Assembly (NCBI GenBank): GCA_029194535.1
Contig: JARFXR010000001.1
Span: forward strand, 1,992,721-2,056,720
Length of the DNA: 64,000 nt
Direction of reading: 5' to 3'
DNA from: Nitrospira sp.
GTDB taxonomy: Bacteria > Nitrospirota > Nitrospiria > Nitrospirales > Nitrospiraceae
The notes under the pieces are model-generated. The model worked only from the letters and a program-made list of their open reading frames with translations, had not been told where the DNA came from and did no database searches. Within the stretch, counting starts at the first letter, position 1. Every line of letters starts with the position of its first letter. Position numbers and translations under genes: made by a program. Below, in pieces: positions 8,773 to 17,785 of the stretch.

Positions 8773-10323
8773 TCAGTGGCGGAAGTGGCGCATGCCCGTA
8801 AGGATCATCGCCAAACCGTGCTCATCCGCGGCCTTGATAATTTCCGCATCGCGAATGGACCCCCCGGGTTGAATGACGGCGGTGATGCCGGCCTGCGCCG
8901 CCGCGTCAAGTCCGTCCCGGAATGGAAAGAAGGCGTCCGACGCCATGACGCAGCCTTTGACGGGCATCTGCGCCTTCATCGCAGCCAGCTTGACGCTGTC
9001 CACTCGGCTCATCTGGCCGGCGCCGATCCCCACCGTCTGGCCGGGCTTGGCATAGATGATGGCGTTGGATTTGACGTGTTTACAGACCTTCCAGGCGAAG
9101 GCGCAGGCCGCATACTCTTCATCGCCGGGCGTGCGGACCGTGGGAACCGGGAGCGATCGCAGATCCGTGAGTACGCCCAGATCGCGATCCTGTACGATCA
9201 GGCCGCCGACCAGCTTTTTCAAGTCATAGCCCTCTTGTTTCACTCCTACAAGAGGGCCGACATCGAGGAGCCGAAGATCTTTCTTGCGCTTGAGTTCGAC
9301 CAGAGCGTCGTCAGCGAATCCAGGCGCCACGACGACCTCCACGAACGTTGAGGTGATTTCCTTGGCTGCCGCGAGATCCACGGGCCGGTTGAAGGCGATG
9401 ACACCTCCAAAGGCCGAAACCGGGTCGGTCTCGCGCGCTTTAACATAGGCCTCTACCGGCGTGGTGCCCAAGGCGACGCCGCAGGGATTGTTGTGCTTGA
9501 TGATCGCGACCGCCGTCTCCTCGTACTCCTTGGCCAATTCCAGCGCGGAATTCGCATCGAGGAAATTGTTATACGACATGGCCTTTCCGTGAAGGATCTT
9601 GCCGCGCGAGACGGACGGCTCCTGGGAGTGGAGTTCGCGATAGAAGGCGCCCTGCTGATGGGGATTTTCTCCGTACCGGAGCGTTTCCGCCAACTCGTAT
9701 TGCAGCGACAATATCTGCGGAAACTTGACGGCGCCACGAACCTGCTTTTCAAGATAGCCGGCGATCACGCTGTCATAGCGCGCCGTATGCTGGAACACTT
9801 TCATGGCCAGCTCGCGGCGGAGCGGCCCCGTATCGCCGGCGCTCTTGACCGCCTCCAGCACGCGCGGATAGTCGGCGGGATCGACGACGACGAAGACGTC
9901 TTCATGGTTCTTGGCGGCCGACCGCAGCATCGAAGGGCCGCCGATGTCGATATTCTCGATGGCTTCGTCGAACGGGCAATGGGGTTTGGAGATGGCGGCC
10001 TCGAAGGGATAGAGGTTGACGACGACGACGTCGATGGGACCGATGTTGTGTTGCTTCATTTGGTCGACGTGCGCGGGGAGTGAGCGGCGCCCCAGCAGGC
10101 CGCCGTGAATTTTCGGATGCAGTGTCTTCACTCGGCCGTCGAGGATCTCCGGCGAGCCGGTATAGGCGGCCACGTCGGTGACCTTGACGCCGGCGTCGCG
10201 TAACGCCTTGGCCGTGCCCCCTGTCGAAAGGATCTCGGCGCCCGAGGCTTCGAGCCCCCTGGCTAAGTCCACGATCCCGGTCTTGTCCGATACGCTGATC
10301 AATGCCCGCTTGATGCTGGCCAT
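8773..10323 (-). CDS. purH: Bifunctional AICAR formyltransferase / IMP cyclohydrolase
   Basis: PurH catalyses the last two steps of IMP synthesis. At 516 residues it has the usual length. The N-terminal MGS-like cyclohydrolase domain (RALISVSDKTGIVDLARGLE) precedes the formyltransferase domain with the catalytic KHNNPCGVA motif (Lys-His) and the C-terminal GSIRDAEIIKAADEHGLAMILTG-type end. The ATG at 10323 is preceded by AAGGAG at eight bases, which rules out the longer upstream frame. It sits upstream of purD. Confidence 0.96.
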   Translation of the reverse strand: MASIKRALISVSDKTGIVDLARGLEASGAEILSTGGTAKALRDAGVKVTDVAAYTGSPEILDGRVKTLHPKIHGGLLGRRSLPAHVDQMKQHNIGPIDVVVVNLYPFEAAISKPHCPFDEAIENIDIGGPSMLRSAAKNHEDVFVVVDPADYPRVLEAVKSAGDTGPLRRELAMKVFQHTARYDSVIAGYLEKQVRGAVKFPQILSLQYELAETLRYGENPHQQGAFYRELHSQEPSVSRGKILHGKAMSYNNFLDANSALELAKEYEETAVAIIKHNNPCGVALGTTPVEAYVKARETDPVSAFGGVIAFNRPVDLAAAKEITSTFVEVVVAPGFADDALVELKRKKDLRLLDVGPLVGVKQEGYDLKKLVGGLIVQDRDLGVLTDLRSLPVPTVRTPGDEEYAACAFAWKVCKHVKSNAIIYAKPGQTVGIGAGQMSRVDSVKLAAMKAQMPVKGCVMASDAFFPFRDGLDAAAQAGITAVIQPGGSIRDAEIIKAADEHGLAMILTGMRHFRH

Positions 10324-10497
10324 GGTCTGACTCCTTGGAATTGCCCTCTGAAGTGGTGCATGCGTGGGAAGGTGCACGGAGAATAGCAAAGGGAAGTCCG
10401 GAACTTCAAGACGGCCCGCCGGGGCGCCACCATCCACTACATTGCATTTCGAGCTGCCGCTGTCGAGTGGTTGTGGCTGTGGCCGTGACTCGGTAAG

Positions 10498-11487
10498 ATG
10501 CCATCACCACTTATGAGCGAGCCCCGCCCCCTCCTCTACCTTTCCCGCCTCTTGCCGGAACCGGTGATGGCGGCGATCCGCGAACGCTACCGGCTGCTGG
10601 CGGAACCGGAAGAGGCTCCGCCGTCACCTGCTACGATACGGGAGGGATTGCACGAGGCAGTCGCCGCCATCGTCACGTTATCCGAGCGCATCGACGCGCA
10701 GAGCTTGGCGAGGGCAGCCCGGCTGCAGGTCTTGGCTAACTATGCGGTCGGCTACAACAACATCGATCTCGCTGCGGCTCGAAACCGCGGAGTCATCGTG
10801 ACGAATACTCCGGATGTCCTGACCGACGCCACTGCGGACTTGACCTGGGCGCTCATCCTGGCCACAGCCCGTCGGGTCGTGGAAGGCGACGCACTCGTGC
10901 GGGCGGGAACCTGGACCGGCTGGACGGCCACGCAGCTCTTGGGCGCCGAAGTCGCCGGTCGGACGCTGGGCCTCATCGGGATGGGGCGAATCGGGCAGGC
11001 GGTGGCCCACCGTGCCGTCGGATTTCGCATGCCGGTGCGCTATTACAGTCGGCGTCCTCTCCTCGTCTCGCCGCCCGGCGCGCAATGGGAATCTGTCTCC
11101 CTGCCCGACCTGCTGCGTGAGTCGGATTTTGTGTCGATCCATGTGCCGCTGACCGAGGAGACGCGACACCTTATCGGGACGTCGGAACTGGCGGAGATGC
11201 GGCGGACGGCGATCCTTATCAATACCGCCCGAGGCCCGATCGTGGACGAAGCGGCGTTGGTCGAGGTGTTGGGGCGCCGTGCAATCGCCGGGGCAGGCGT
11301 CGACGTCTATGAGGACGAACCCCGTGTGCATCCCGGCCTGCGCTCGTTGCCGCAGGTCGTGTTGCTGCCGCATCTCGGGTCGGCGACCTGGTTTGCTCGG
11401 GTGCAGATGGGCTTGATCTGTCTGCGCAATGTGGACGCGGTTCTGGCCGGCCGGCCGGCGCCGAATCCCGTGACCGCACCCGGTTAG
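10498..11487 (+). CDS. D-isomer 2-hydroxyacid dehydrogenase (glyoxylate/hydroxypyruvate reductase-like)
   Basis: NAD(P)-dependent D-2-hydroxyacid dehydrogenase of up to 329 residues. Seen: GLIGMGRIGQAVAHRA, the dinucleotide-binding GxGxxG, near residue 160; the catalytic Arg in NTARGPIVDE; the Glu in YEDEP; and the His in LLPHLGSAT. The family interconverts 2-keto and D-2-hydroxy acids; GyaR-type glyoxylate reductases are the closest in feel. An ATG at 10513 is an alternative start. It is divergent from purH and converges with the TPR gene, with the last four bases overlapping. Confidence 0.88.
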   Translation: MPSPLMSEPRPLLYLSRLLPEPVMAAIRERYRLLAEPEEAPPSPATIREGLHEAVAAIVTLSERIDAQSLARAARLQVLANYAVGYNNIDLAAARNRGVIVTNTPDVLTDATADLTWALILATARRVVEGDALVRAGTWTGWTATQLLGAEVAGRTLGLIGMGRIGQAVAHRAVGFRMPVRYYSRRPLLVSPPGAQWESVSLPDLLRESDFVSIHVPLTEETRHLIGTSELAEMRRTAILINTARGPIVDEAALVEVLGRRAIAGAGVDVYEDEPRVHPGLRSLPQVVLLPHLGSATWFARVQMGLICLRNVDAVLAGRPAPNPVTAPG

Positions 11488-13691
11488 CTGGCGTATCCGA
11501 AGGCTTTGGCGGCGGAATGAGAAACGGGATGCTCCGTGCGGATCGAAGACAATCGCTCAGGAACGTCGTGGAAGGTGGGGATGGACTCGAACATCGTGAC
11601 GGCCTGCTCCCACTGAGCCTGTTGTTCGTAGAGCAGTCCCAGTTCGTACCGAATGGCCTGCCCCTTGGCCCCTTGGCAGCGAGAATCCGTCAGCAGCCGC
11701 TCCAGTTGCGTGCTCGCGGCGTCGGCCCGTCCGCGCTCCTTCAAACAGACGGCGGTCATAAGACAGGAGTCCAGGAACACGGCCGGCGACTGCATGGCGA
11801 CGGAGAATTCTTCCTGGGCCTCATCGAGCAGCCCCATGTTCTTGTACGCCACGCCAAGTGTGTAATGCACCTCCGGGTCGAGCACGTCGGCCACCTCTTC
11901 GGGGGCTTCTACCGGTGCGGCGTCCTGCTGTTCATTACGCGTGAGGAACAGGGGCGCCAACTTTACGACAAGAGGATGAGCCGGGACCAGTGTGTTGAGC
12001 TTGAGATACAGGGCCGTGAGCGGTGCGGTGTCGCACTCGGGCGAGGCGGCCAATTGCAGCTCCATCGCCCGAGCATAGTGTAATGCGGCGGCGGCCCCGT
12101 CACCCTTGCGTTCGAAGAGGCGGCCCAGCAATTCCCGCAGCTCGGCATCATCCGGCGCTTTGCCGACCAGTCGATTCAGCCATAGCTCCGCTTCCATGAC
12201 CTGTCCCGCCTCCAGGTAGGAGCGAAGTTGAGCGTCTCGCGTGAGGAGCGGAGTCGCAGCGGCCGCTTCAGGCGCCTGCTGGTCCGAACCGGATGGCGCG
12301 GGCCCGGCGGCGTTCGCGCGTGCCGAGGCAGCGGGCGGCACGTCGGGGACCGGAACCGCCTCGTCCGTGGACGCGAAGCGGAACCCCGGCTCGCCGGAAC
12401 TCCGAGCCGTCGTTCCTCGCGCATTGTCCGGCTCCGCGCCTGCAAGGGTGAATACGTCAGGTGCCGGTGCGGCCTGGTCGGCTCGTGAATCGAGGGATTC
12501 AGCGGCGGGAGGCGCATCGTGCAGCAACGTTTCCAAACGGTGAACGACCGGGCTATCCGGAACGAGCCCCTTGATCTTTTGAAAAATTTCCTCGTGCAAC
12601 GTGGGTATACCCGGCTCCGGATGCTCGAGGAGCACTTCCACCGCCTTGCCGTAGTGCAGCACGGCCGTGGACAGATCTCCCTGTTCCTCGTACAGCTCCC
12701 CATGCAGCTCCAGGAGCGGAACCGAATTGGGCTCGACGGCCAGAAATTCCTGAATCAGTGCCTCCGCCTGCGGATATTCCTGGGCACGTAGCGCCGCACC
12801 GGCCAGAAAACGGTATTCGCCCAGCGCGATCTGAAGCTGACCCTGATGCAGGTGTAATCGGGCCAGCAACTGACAGACCTGAGGGTTTCCCGGTTCCTTC
12901 GAGAGGAGCTGGTTGAGAATCGCTTCCGCGCCCGCAAATTGCTTTTCCTCGATGCGTCGCCTGGCTTCCGCCAGGAGGTCCATCGGCTCGAGCGATTTTC
13001 CCGTCGCTGGAATCGACGCGCTGCTCCGGGCGAACCGGGTCGGGTCGCCGCCCGATTTCTCGAAATGCTCGATGAATTGTGCGGCTTCGCTGTTGGCCGG
13101 ATCGATACGCAAGACCGACTGATACGCTTCCTTGGCCTCACTGTAGCGCTGCTGAGCGGAGCGTTCACGACCGAGCTGCAGGTAGACCTTTGTCGCCTCG
13201 TCCTGCATGTTTTCCTGCACGCACAACTCGGCGACCCGCTGCTGCGCATCGAGATTCGACGGGTCTTGACTGACGATTTTTTTGTAGACCTCGAGCGCCT
13301 CCTTGGACTTGCGTTCCTTGAGATAGTACTTGCCCAGCGTCAGGTAGTCCTGCACCGCGCTGCTCAGGAGCCCCCGCTCGGCATTGAGATCGCCGAGGTA
13401 TCGGTAGATGTCGTAGCGGGACGGATCGAGCTTGAGGACTTTCTTATAGGTGGCGATGGCCTTGAGGGTCGCGCCTTCCGCTCGAAACGCGTTCGCGGCC
13501 TGCAGAAAAGCCGACACAGCCTCGCCGGGGGCGTTCCGCTTCAGATGGAGCTCACCGATGGAATTGTAGATGCTCCCATCGGCGGGCGATTCGGCCGACA
13601 GCTTTTTCCATTCGGTGATGGCGGCGTCGAACTGACCTTTCGACGCGAACAGTTGGGCGCTGTGCAACACTTTGCTGCGGTCGATGCCCAA
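11484..13691 (-). CDS. Large TPR-repeat protein
   Basis: 735-residue protein built of tetratricopeptide repeats in two blocks, roughly residues 10-230 and 480-720, separated by a Pro/Ala-rich linker (about 380-470). There is no signal peptide or membrane segment, so it is probably cytoplasmic. The start is assigned to TTG at 13691: GGAGGT lies five bases upstream and the product begins MGIDRSKVLHSAQ, directly at the first TPR helix. The frame upstream of this has no plausible signal. TPR proteins of this kind act as scaffolds; no specific partner is indicated. The gene converges with the dehydrogenase gene. Confidence 0.82.
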   Translation of the reverse strand: MGIDRSKVLHSAQLFASKGQFDAAITEWKKLSAESPADGSIYNSIGELHLKRNAPGEAVSAFLQAANAFRAEGATLKAIATYKKVLKLDPSRYDIYRYLGDLNAERGLLSSAVQDYLTLGKYYLKERKSKEALEVYKKIVSQDPSNLDAQQRVAELCVQENMQDEATKVYLQLGRERSAQQRYSEAKEAYQSVLRIDPANSEAAQFIEHFEKSGGDPTRFARSSASIPATGKSLEPMDLLAEARRRIEEKQFAGAEAILNQLLSKEPGNPQVCQLLARLHLHQGQLQIALGEYRFLAGAALRAQEYPQAEALIQEFLAVEPNSVPLLELHGELYEEQGDLSTAVLHYGKAVEVLLEHPEPGIPTLHEEIFQKIKGLVPDSPVVHRLETLLHDAPPAAESLDSRADQAAPAPDVFTLAGAEPDNARGTTARSSGEPGFRFASTDEAVPVPDVPPAASARANAAGPAPSGSDQQAPEAAAATPLLTRDAQLRSYLEAGQVMEAELWLNRLVGKAPDDAELRELLGRLFERKGDGAAAALHYARAMELQLAASPECDTAPLTALYLKLNTLVPAHPLVVKLAPLFLTRNEQQDAAPVEAPEEVADVLDPEVHYTLGVAYKNMGLLDEAQEEFSVAMQSPAVFLDSCLMTAVCLKERGRADAASTQLERLLTDSRCQGAKGQAIRYELGLLYEQQAQWEQAVTMFESIPTFHDVPERLSSIRTEHPVSHSAAKAFGYAS

Positions 13692-13808
13692 GGTGGACCT
13701 CCATGTGGCTGACCAGGAAACGCTAACAGCGAGCCCATTTCTTGTCAACGAAATCAGCCGAATACGTGGAAGTTCCTTCGGTCCGATCCGGCGCAGGAAG
13801 GAGCAGAT

Positions 13809-14504
13809 CTACCTAAGGGGGGATGCCGTGACCACCGCGGCGGGGAGACGGTCGATATCAATGACGAGTTCGTCCTTGTTGTTCGCGAGCAGCGTGTCCA
13901 GAAAGCTGCTGTTCTGGACGATGACGGCGTCCGGCGGTTGGAAGAAGAGGTCGAAGCCCTTGGCGGCCGTGGGGCGCATGGGGTACCGCCGGTCGTAGAT
14001 CATGCCGTACGCGGGAATGCCGTAGACGATCTGCCAGTTGCCCAGCAGTACGTGCATCTCCGATTCCCGCACGTACAGCCCGCCGGTGGTGATCACGCGC
14101 TTGGCCGACGTTTGCGGCTGGCTCAGATAAAACGTGATGCGCTCGTTGTACGCCGCGGCGGCGAAGGCCTCCGCAATCTGCGGCGCGAGGATCGTAATTT
14201 CTTCATCCCGAAAGGCGGGCACCAGCGGGGCTTCGCCCTGAATCCACTTTTGCAACCAGATGCGGTGCTCCTGCACCTTCATGCCGGTGAGGATGCGGGC
14301 AATCTCCTCCGAGGTAAAGGTCCGGGGATGTGAATGGTGACCCGGGGACCATTCGGGCAACACGGCGTCATCCAGCTCCAGACGGACATAGTTGACCGGG
14401 TCTTCGTAGACGGTGCGGTACGGAGTCTGCGGAATGGTGCATCCGGACAGACAGAGGCAGGTCAAGGTTAAGGCTGAGAGAAAACGGATGTTGAAATGAA
14501 GCAT
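13809..14504 (-). CDS. Predicted lipoprotein, unknown function
   Basis: Protein of 231 residues from the ATG at 14504. The hydrophobic signal ends in the lipobox LCLSGC (about residue 22), so it is a lipoprotein. The mature part is mixed alpha/beta with motifs such as YVRLELDDAVLPEWSPG and a C-terminal segment DELVIDIDRLPAAVV. I recognise no domain. A TTG at 14534 overlapping the cyclophilin stop would add ten charged residues and is less likely. It follows the peptidyl-prolyl isomerase gene by 26 bp and probably shares its transcript. Confidence 0.72.
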   Translation of the reverse strand: MLHFNIRFLSALTLTCLCLSGCTIPQTPYRTVYEDPVNYVRLELDDAVLPEWSPGHHSHPRTFTSEEIARILTGMKVQEHRIWLQKWIQGEAPLVPAFRDEEITILAPQIAEAFAAAAYNERITFYLSQPQTSAKRVITTGGLYVRESEMHVLLGNWQIVYGIPAYGMIYDRRYPMRPTAAKGFDLFFQPPDAVIVQNSSFLDTLLANNKDELVIDIDRLPAAVVTASPLR

Positions 14505-14530
14505 CTCCGGTCTCAACCTGAACCGTAGCC

Positions 14531-15049
14531 TCAACCTTCGCTGATCGTGACCGTCATCTCGATCCGATCCAGCGGATTATCGCGGCCGTCCCGCTTCACG
14601 CTGACGACCTTGTCCGCCACGTCCATGCCGCTGACGACTTCGCCGAAGGCCGTGTATTGCCAGTCTAAGAAGTTGGCGTCGGCGACACAAATGAAGAATT
14701 GGGAGCCTGCGCTGTCCGGGTCGTTGGCACGGGCCATGGAGAGAATCCCCCGCTTGTGCGGCGTACTGTTGAACTCCGCCTTGATACGGTAGCCGGGTCC
14801 GCCGGTGCCGTGCGAGGCTCGGTCGGCGTGCTTGCTGTTGGGGTCGCCCCCCTGGATCATGAAGCCCGGAATGACGCGGTGGAAGGTGGTGCCGTTGTAA
14901 AACCCCTTCTCGGCCAGGTCCATGAAGTTTCTCACATGACCGGGAGCGACATTGTGAAACAACTTCAGCACGATTTCTCCCAGCGGCTGTCCTTTGCTCG
15001 TCACCGCAATCGTGGCCCGGGTCTTCTCGGTTGCCTCTGACATCGTCAT
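14531..15049 (-). CDS. Cyclophilin-type peptidyl-prolyl cis-trans isomerase
   Basis: 172-residue cyclophilin that accelerates Xaa-Pro isomerisation. Family motifs: FYNGTTFHRVIPGFMIQGGDP with the catalytic Arg, MARANDPDSAGSQFFIC, and the Trp in LDWQYTAFGEVVSGMDV. There is no signal peptide, so it is cytoplasmic, unlike PpiA. The start at 15049 follows AAAGGA; the ATG two codons later is equally compatible. The downstream gene is a lipoprotein, and upstream is the propeller protein with a 16-bp gap, consistent with one operon. Confidence 0.92.
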   Translation of the reverse strand: MTMSEATEKTRATIAVTSKGQPLGEIVLKLFHNVAPGHVRNFMDLAEKGFYNGTTFHRVIPGFMIQGGDPNSKHADRASHGTGGPGYRIKAEFNSTPHKRGILSMARANDPDSAGSQFFICVADANFLDWQYTAFGEVVSGMDVADKVVSVKRDGRDNPLDRIEMTVTISEG

Positions 15050-15065
15050 GTGTCCTTTCCTGTGG

Positions 15066-16115
15066 TTAGCGAAAGAGGAAGGGCGGCGGTGCCGTCCCTC
15101 CCTCGAGTCCGTGATTGATCGCGGCCCAGGTCCGTCCGTCGTCGTCGCTACGGAAGGCTCCGGCATTGGTGCCGGCGTAGAGAGAGCCGGAGGTCGATTC
15201 GATCAGCACCTGAACGGCCATGCTGGTCAGTCCCTTGTTGAGCGGGGTCCATTGACGGCCCTTGTCGACGGTCTTGAAGACGCCGTGGCCGGTGGCGACG
15301 AAGAGGCCTCGACTGTTGAACACGATCCCTCGAATCGAGTCGTTCGGCAACGCTCGGCTGATCGGCCGCCACGTCGCGCCCGCATCTTGACTCCGAAAGA
15401 CGCCGCCGTCGAACGTCCCGGCATAGATCGCACCGTCTGGGTCGATGGTCAATACCCGGATGAAATTCTCAACCATACCTTCATGGTCTTTCAGGCCATG
15501 ATGCAGGCGTACCCAGCCGTTCGAATTGGCTTTGAACCGCAGCACGCCCTTTCCGGACGTGCCGGCGTAGAGCGTGCCGTCCGGCGCCTGCGCCAGCGCA
15601 TGGACCAGAATCTCGTCGAGCCCCGTCGTGACGACCGCCCAGCGGTCGTCGCCTCTACCAAGACGATAGGCTCCGTCGGCGGTTCCCGCATACAGCACGT
15701 CCCCGACCGGAAGCAGGGTCTTGATCTCATGTCGCCTAAGCCCGTCGTTGACGGATTGCCATGTCTTCCCGTGATCCCGTGTCCGGAATACCCCTCCGCG
15801 AAAGGTACCGGCGTAGACCGTCCCGTCTTTCGAGGTTGCCAGCGAGAGGATGAACGGGTCGCTGATGCCCTCCCCCGATTTGGTCCAGGTCGCGCCGCGA
15901 TCTTCGCTGCGGAATAGTCCGAGCCCGAACGACCCGGCGTAGAGCGACTGATCCCCGGTTGCCGTGAGCGCCTGAATGCTGGCCGCTTGACGGTCCGGGA
16001 GCTGTTGGTGCGAACCGCCTGGTTGCGGTCCCTGTTGCGCCGTCGCCGGGAGGGCCAACCCCACCAGCGCGGCGAGCCAGAGAAATCGCAAGGGACGACA
16101 GGCAGTGGAGTTCAT
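15066..16115 (-). CDS. Secreted beta-propeller protein with BNR/YCF48-like repeats
   Basis: 349-residue exported protein. A signal peptide (MNSTACRPLRFLWLAALVGL, then ALPATAQ) precedes about six repeats of the form LYAGTFGxGVFRSxDxGATWxxxxxGL. This is the Asp-box (S/TxDxGxTW) signature of seven-bladed sialidase-like or photosynthesis-assembly propellers. Such folds serve as binding platforms; no catalytic residues can be assigned. The start at 16115 is supported by AGGTGG five bases upstream. It lies between tatC and the cyclophilin gene on the same strand, so it may be in the tatC operon. Confidence 0.83.
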   Translation of the reverse strand: MNSTACRPLRFLWLAALVGLALPATAQQGPQPGGSHQQLPDRQAASIQALTATGDQSLYAGSFGLGLFRSEDRGATWTKSGEGISDPFILSLATSKDGTVYAGTFRGGVFRTRDHGKTWQSVNDGLRRHEIKTLLPVGDVLYAGTADGAYRLGRGDDRWAVVTTGLDEILVHALAQAPDGTLYAGTSGKGVLRFKANSNGWVRLHHGLKDHEGMVENFIRVLTIDPDGAIYAGTFDGGVFRSQDAGATWRPISRALPNDSIRGIVFNSRGLFVATGHGVFKTVDKGRQWTPLNKGLTSMAVQVLIESTSGSLYAGTNAGAFRSDDDGRTWAAINHGLEGGTAPPPFLFR

Positions 16116-16128
16116 GGTGCCACCTGTA

Positions 16129-16899
16129 CTAGCGAACGCGATGCCCCGCCGTTCCAACGGGAAGATCCGGATCGAGCGGCAGGCTCATATCCGTCGGCGC
16201 ACGCCCAAAGAGCTTCGCACCGATGATGCCGACTTCATACAGTATCATGAGCGGCACTGCCATGAGCAGCATGGTGAACAGGGTCGCATCGGGAGTCACG
16301 ACGGCGGAGATGATCAACGAGCCCAGAATGGCGTGCTTGCGGTAGGCCGCCAAGACCTGCGCCGACACGACGCCGACCCGCGCCAGGATCGTCAGAATCA
16401 GTGGTAACTCGAAAGCGCAGCCGAACGTGAGGAGGAACTTGACGTTGAAGTCGATATAGGTGCCCACGCTCAGCTGGGGTGTGATGTCGCGGTCCATTCC
16501 GAAGCTGACGAAAAAATCGATGACCAGCGGCAGGATGACCAGGTTACAGAAGACTAGGCCGAGCGCAAAGAGCGCGCCGGCCAGGAGGAAAACCGGAACG
16601 CCCCAGCGCTGCTCCTGAGGGAGCAGCGCCGGTTCGACGAATTTCCAAAACTGGTAAAAGACGACAGGGAGGCTGGCGAGCACGGCCGCCAAAAACGACA
16701 CCTTGATCGAAGCGAACAGCGCTTCCGTCGGCCCGTAAAACACCAGCTGGTTGGGAAAGGGACGATTCAACCAGGCGACCATCTCCGCGGAGAACGTGAA
16801 GGCGACAGCGAGCGCCACCAGAATCGTGGCGCCGATGATGAGCAGACGTTTCTTGACGGTCTGAATGTGGGCGGCCAGCGGATGGATGCTTGGGGCCAT
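16129..16899 (-). CDS. tatC: Twin-arginine translocase subunit TatC
   Basis: TatC, the receptor of the Tat pathway that exports folded proteins, 256 residues. Six hydrophobic segments are visible, as are the family region FYQFWKFVEPALLPQEQRW and the conserved FELPLILTILARVGVV in the fourth helix. The N-terminal motif usually written HLxELRxR is altered to HIQTVKKRL. No tatA/tatB gene is next to it in this window. It begins the run with the propeller, cyclophilin and lipoprotein genes. Confidence 0.92.
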   Translation of the reverse strand: MAPSIHPLAAHIQTVKKRLLIIGATILVALAVAFTFSAEMVAWLNRPFPNQLVFYGPTEALFASIKVSFLAAVLASLPVVFYQFWKFVEPALLPQEQRWGVPVFLLAGALFALGLVFCNLVILPLVIDFFVSFGMDRDITPQLSVGTYIDFNVKFLLTFGCAFELPLILTILARVGVVSAQVLAAYRKHAILGSLIISAVVTPDATLFTMLLMAVPLMILYEVGIIGAKLFGRAPTDMSLPLDPDLPVGTAGHRVR

Positions 16900-16951
16900 A
16901 GGTGTGGACTCTGCGGCTGTGATCGGTCCGTCGGACGCTCACGTGCCTCTG

Positions 16952-17194
16952 CTAATGCGCGGTCGCCTGTAGACCGTGATCGCGATACATGCGGATCATC
17001 TCGGCCATCTTGTCTTTCTTCGCGAGCTTTTCTTTTTGCAGCTGCTTCTTGGATAACTCCTCGGCCGGAGTGAGGACGTGGCGTTTTTGCAGATCGTTGA
17101 GTTCCAGGTCGAGGCGGTGGTGGGACTCCTCCAGTTCACGGAATTCTGTGTTGGATTGGCGGAGCCGTTCCATGATCACATTGTCCGTCAGCAT
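16952..17194 (-). CDS. YdcH-like (DUF465) small coiled-coil protein
   Basis: 80-residue, highly charged alpha-helical protein of the YdcH/DUF465 type: ETxxRELEESHHRLDLELNDLQKRHVLTPAEELSKKQLQKEKLAKKDKMAEMIR in outline, with the conserved HHxLD core and the KKxKLxxKDxM end. CAGGAGGTG lies seven bases upstream of the ATG. It overlaps the end of rimI by a few bases, so translation is probably coupled. The function of the family is unknown. Confidence 0.82.
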   Translation of the reverse strand: MLTDNVIMERLRQSNTEFRELEESHHRLDLELNDLQKRHVLTPAEELSKKQLQKEKLAKKDKMAEMIRMYRDHGLQATAH

Positions 17195-17757
17195 GTCGCA
17201 CCTCCTGGTTTGAGTGGCTGCTCCGGGGATGGTTGACCTCCCGTCTGATCCCCTGCATGGGCGCGGACCACCGCTTCCGCCGCAAGGGGGTCCAGCTCCA
17301 TCAGCACCGCGTCTTCGGGCGGCGCCGAATAGTAGCTCGGCCTGAGGCCGGTCTGTCGAAATCCCAGATTCTGATAGAGGGTTTGTGCCGCGCCGTTCGA
17401 GGCGCGAACTTCGAGTACCGCCCGCACGGCTGACTGGAGCGCGCCGGCTTGAAGGGCTGCGGTGACCAAGGAAGTGGCGATCCCCTGACGCCGCATCGAT
17501 TCAATGACCGCGAGGTTCATCAACCGGACTTCCTCAAAGACAATCCAAAAACACAGATACCCGACAATGGCTGACGGGGCTCCTCCTTCGGCGGTCGCCC
17601 GCCGGGCGACGAGAAAATGAGCGAAGGGGTTGCCGCTCATTTCTGCTTCCATCATTTTGCGCGTCCAGGGGGCCGAGAAGCAAGCTTCTTCGATCGCCAA
17701 AATGTCGGGCAGGTCGGCATGTGTGGCCGGCAGAATTTCGCTTGTAGAACCCGCCAT
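17188..17757 (-). CDS. rimI: Ribosomal protein-alanine N-acetyltransferase (RimI, GNAT)
   Basis: GNAT acetyltransferase of 189 residues, called RimI from its position beside tsaB and from motifs: EEACFSAPWTRKMMEAEM at the N-terminus, MNLAVIESMRRQGIATSLV (the acetyl-CoA-binding R/QxxGxG/A), and LEVRASNGAAQTLYQNLGF followed by RPSYY. RimI acetylates the N-terminus of ribosomal protein S18 in E. coli. The start at 17757 is chosen because upstream residues do not resemble the family. A further 30 low-complexity residues extend the C-terminus. Confidence 0.87.
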   Translation of the reverse strand: MAGSTSEILPATHADLPDILAIEEACFSAPWTRKMMEAEMSGNPFAHFLVARRATAEGGAPSAIVGYLCFWIVFEEVRLMNLAVIESMRRQGIATSLVTAALQAGALQSAVRAVLEVRASNGAAQTLYQNLGFRQTGLRPSYYSAPPEDAVLMELDPLAAEAVVRAHAGDQTGGQPSPEQPLKPGGATC

Positions 17758-17785
17758 GTGCGTCGTCGTCCTCGCAGATGTGTCG

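Noticed and set aside
7376-8872. 498-codon plus-strand open frame across purD
   Set aside because: It lies antisense to purD, which has full motifs; the long frame is a by-product of high GC.
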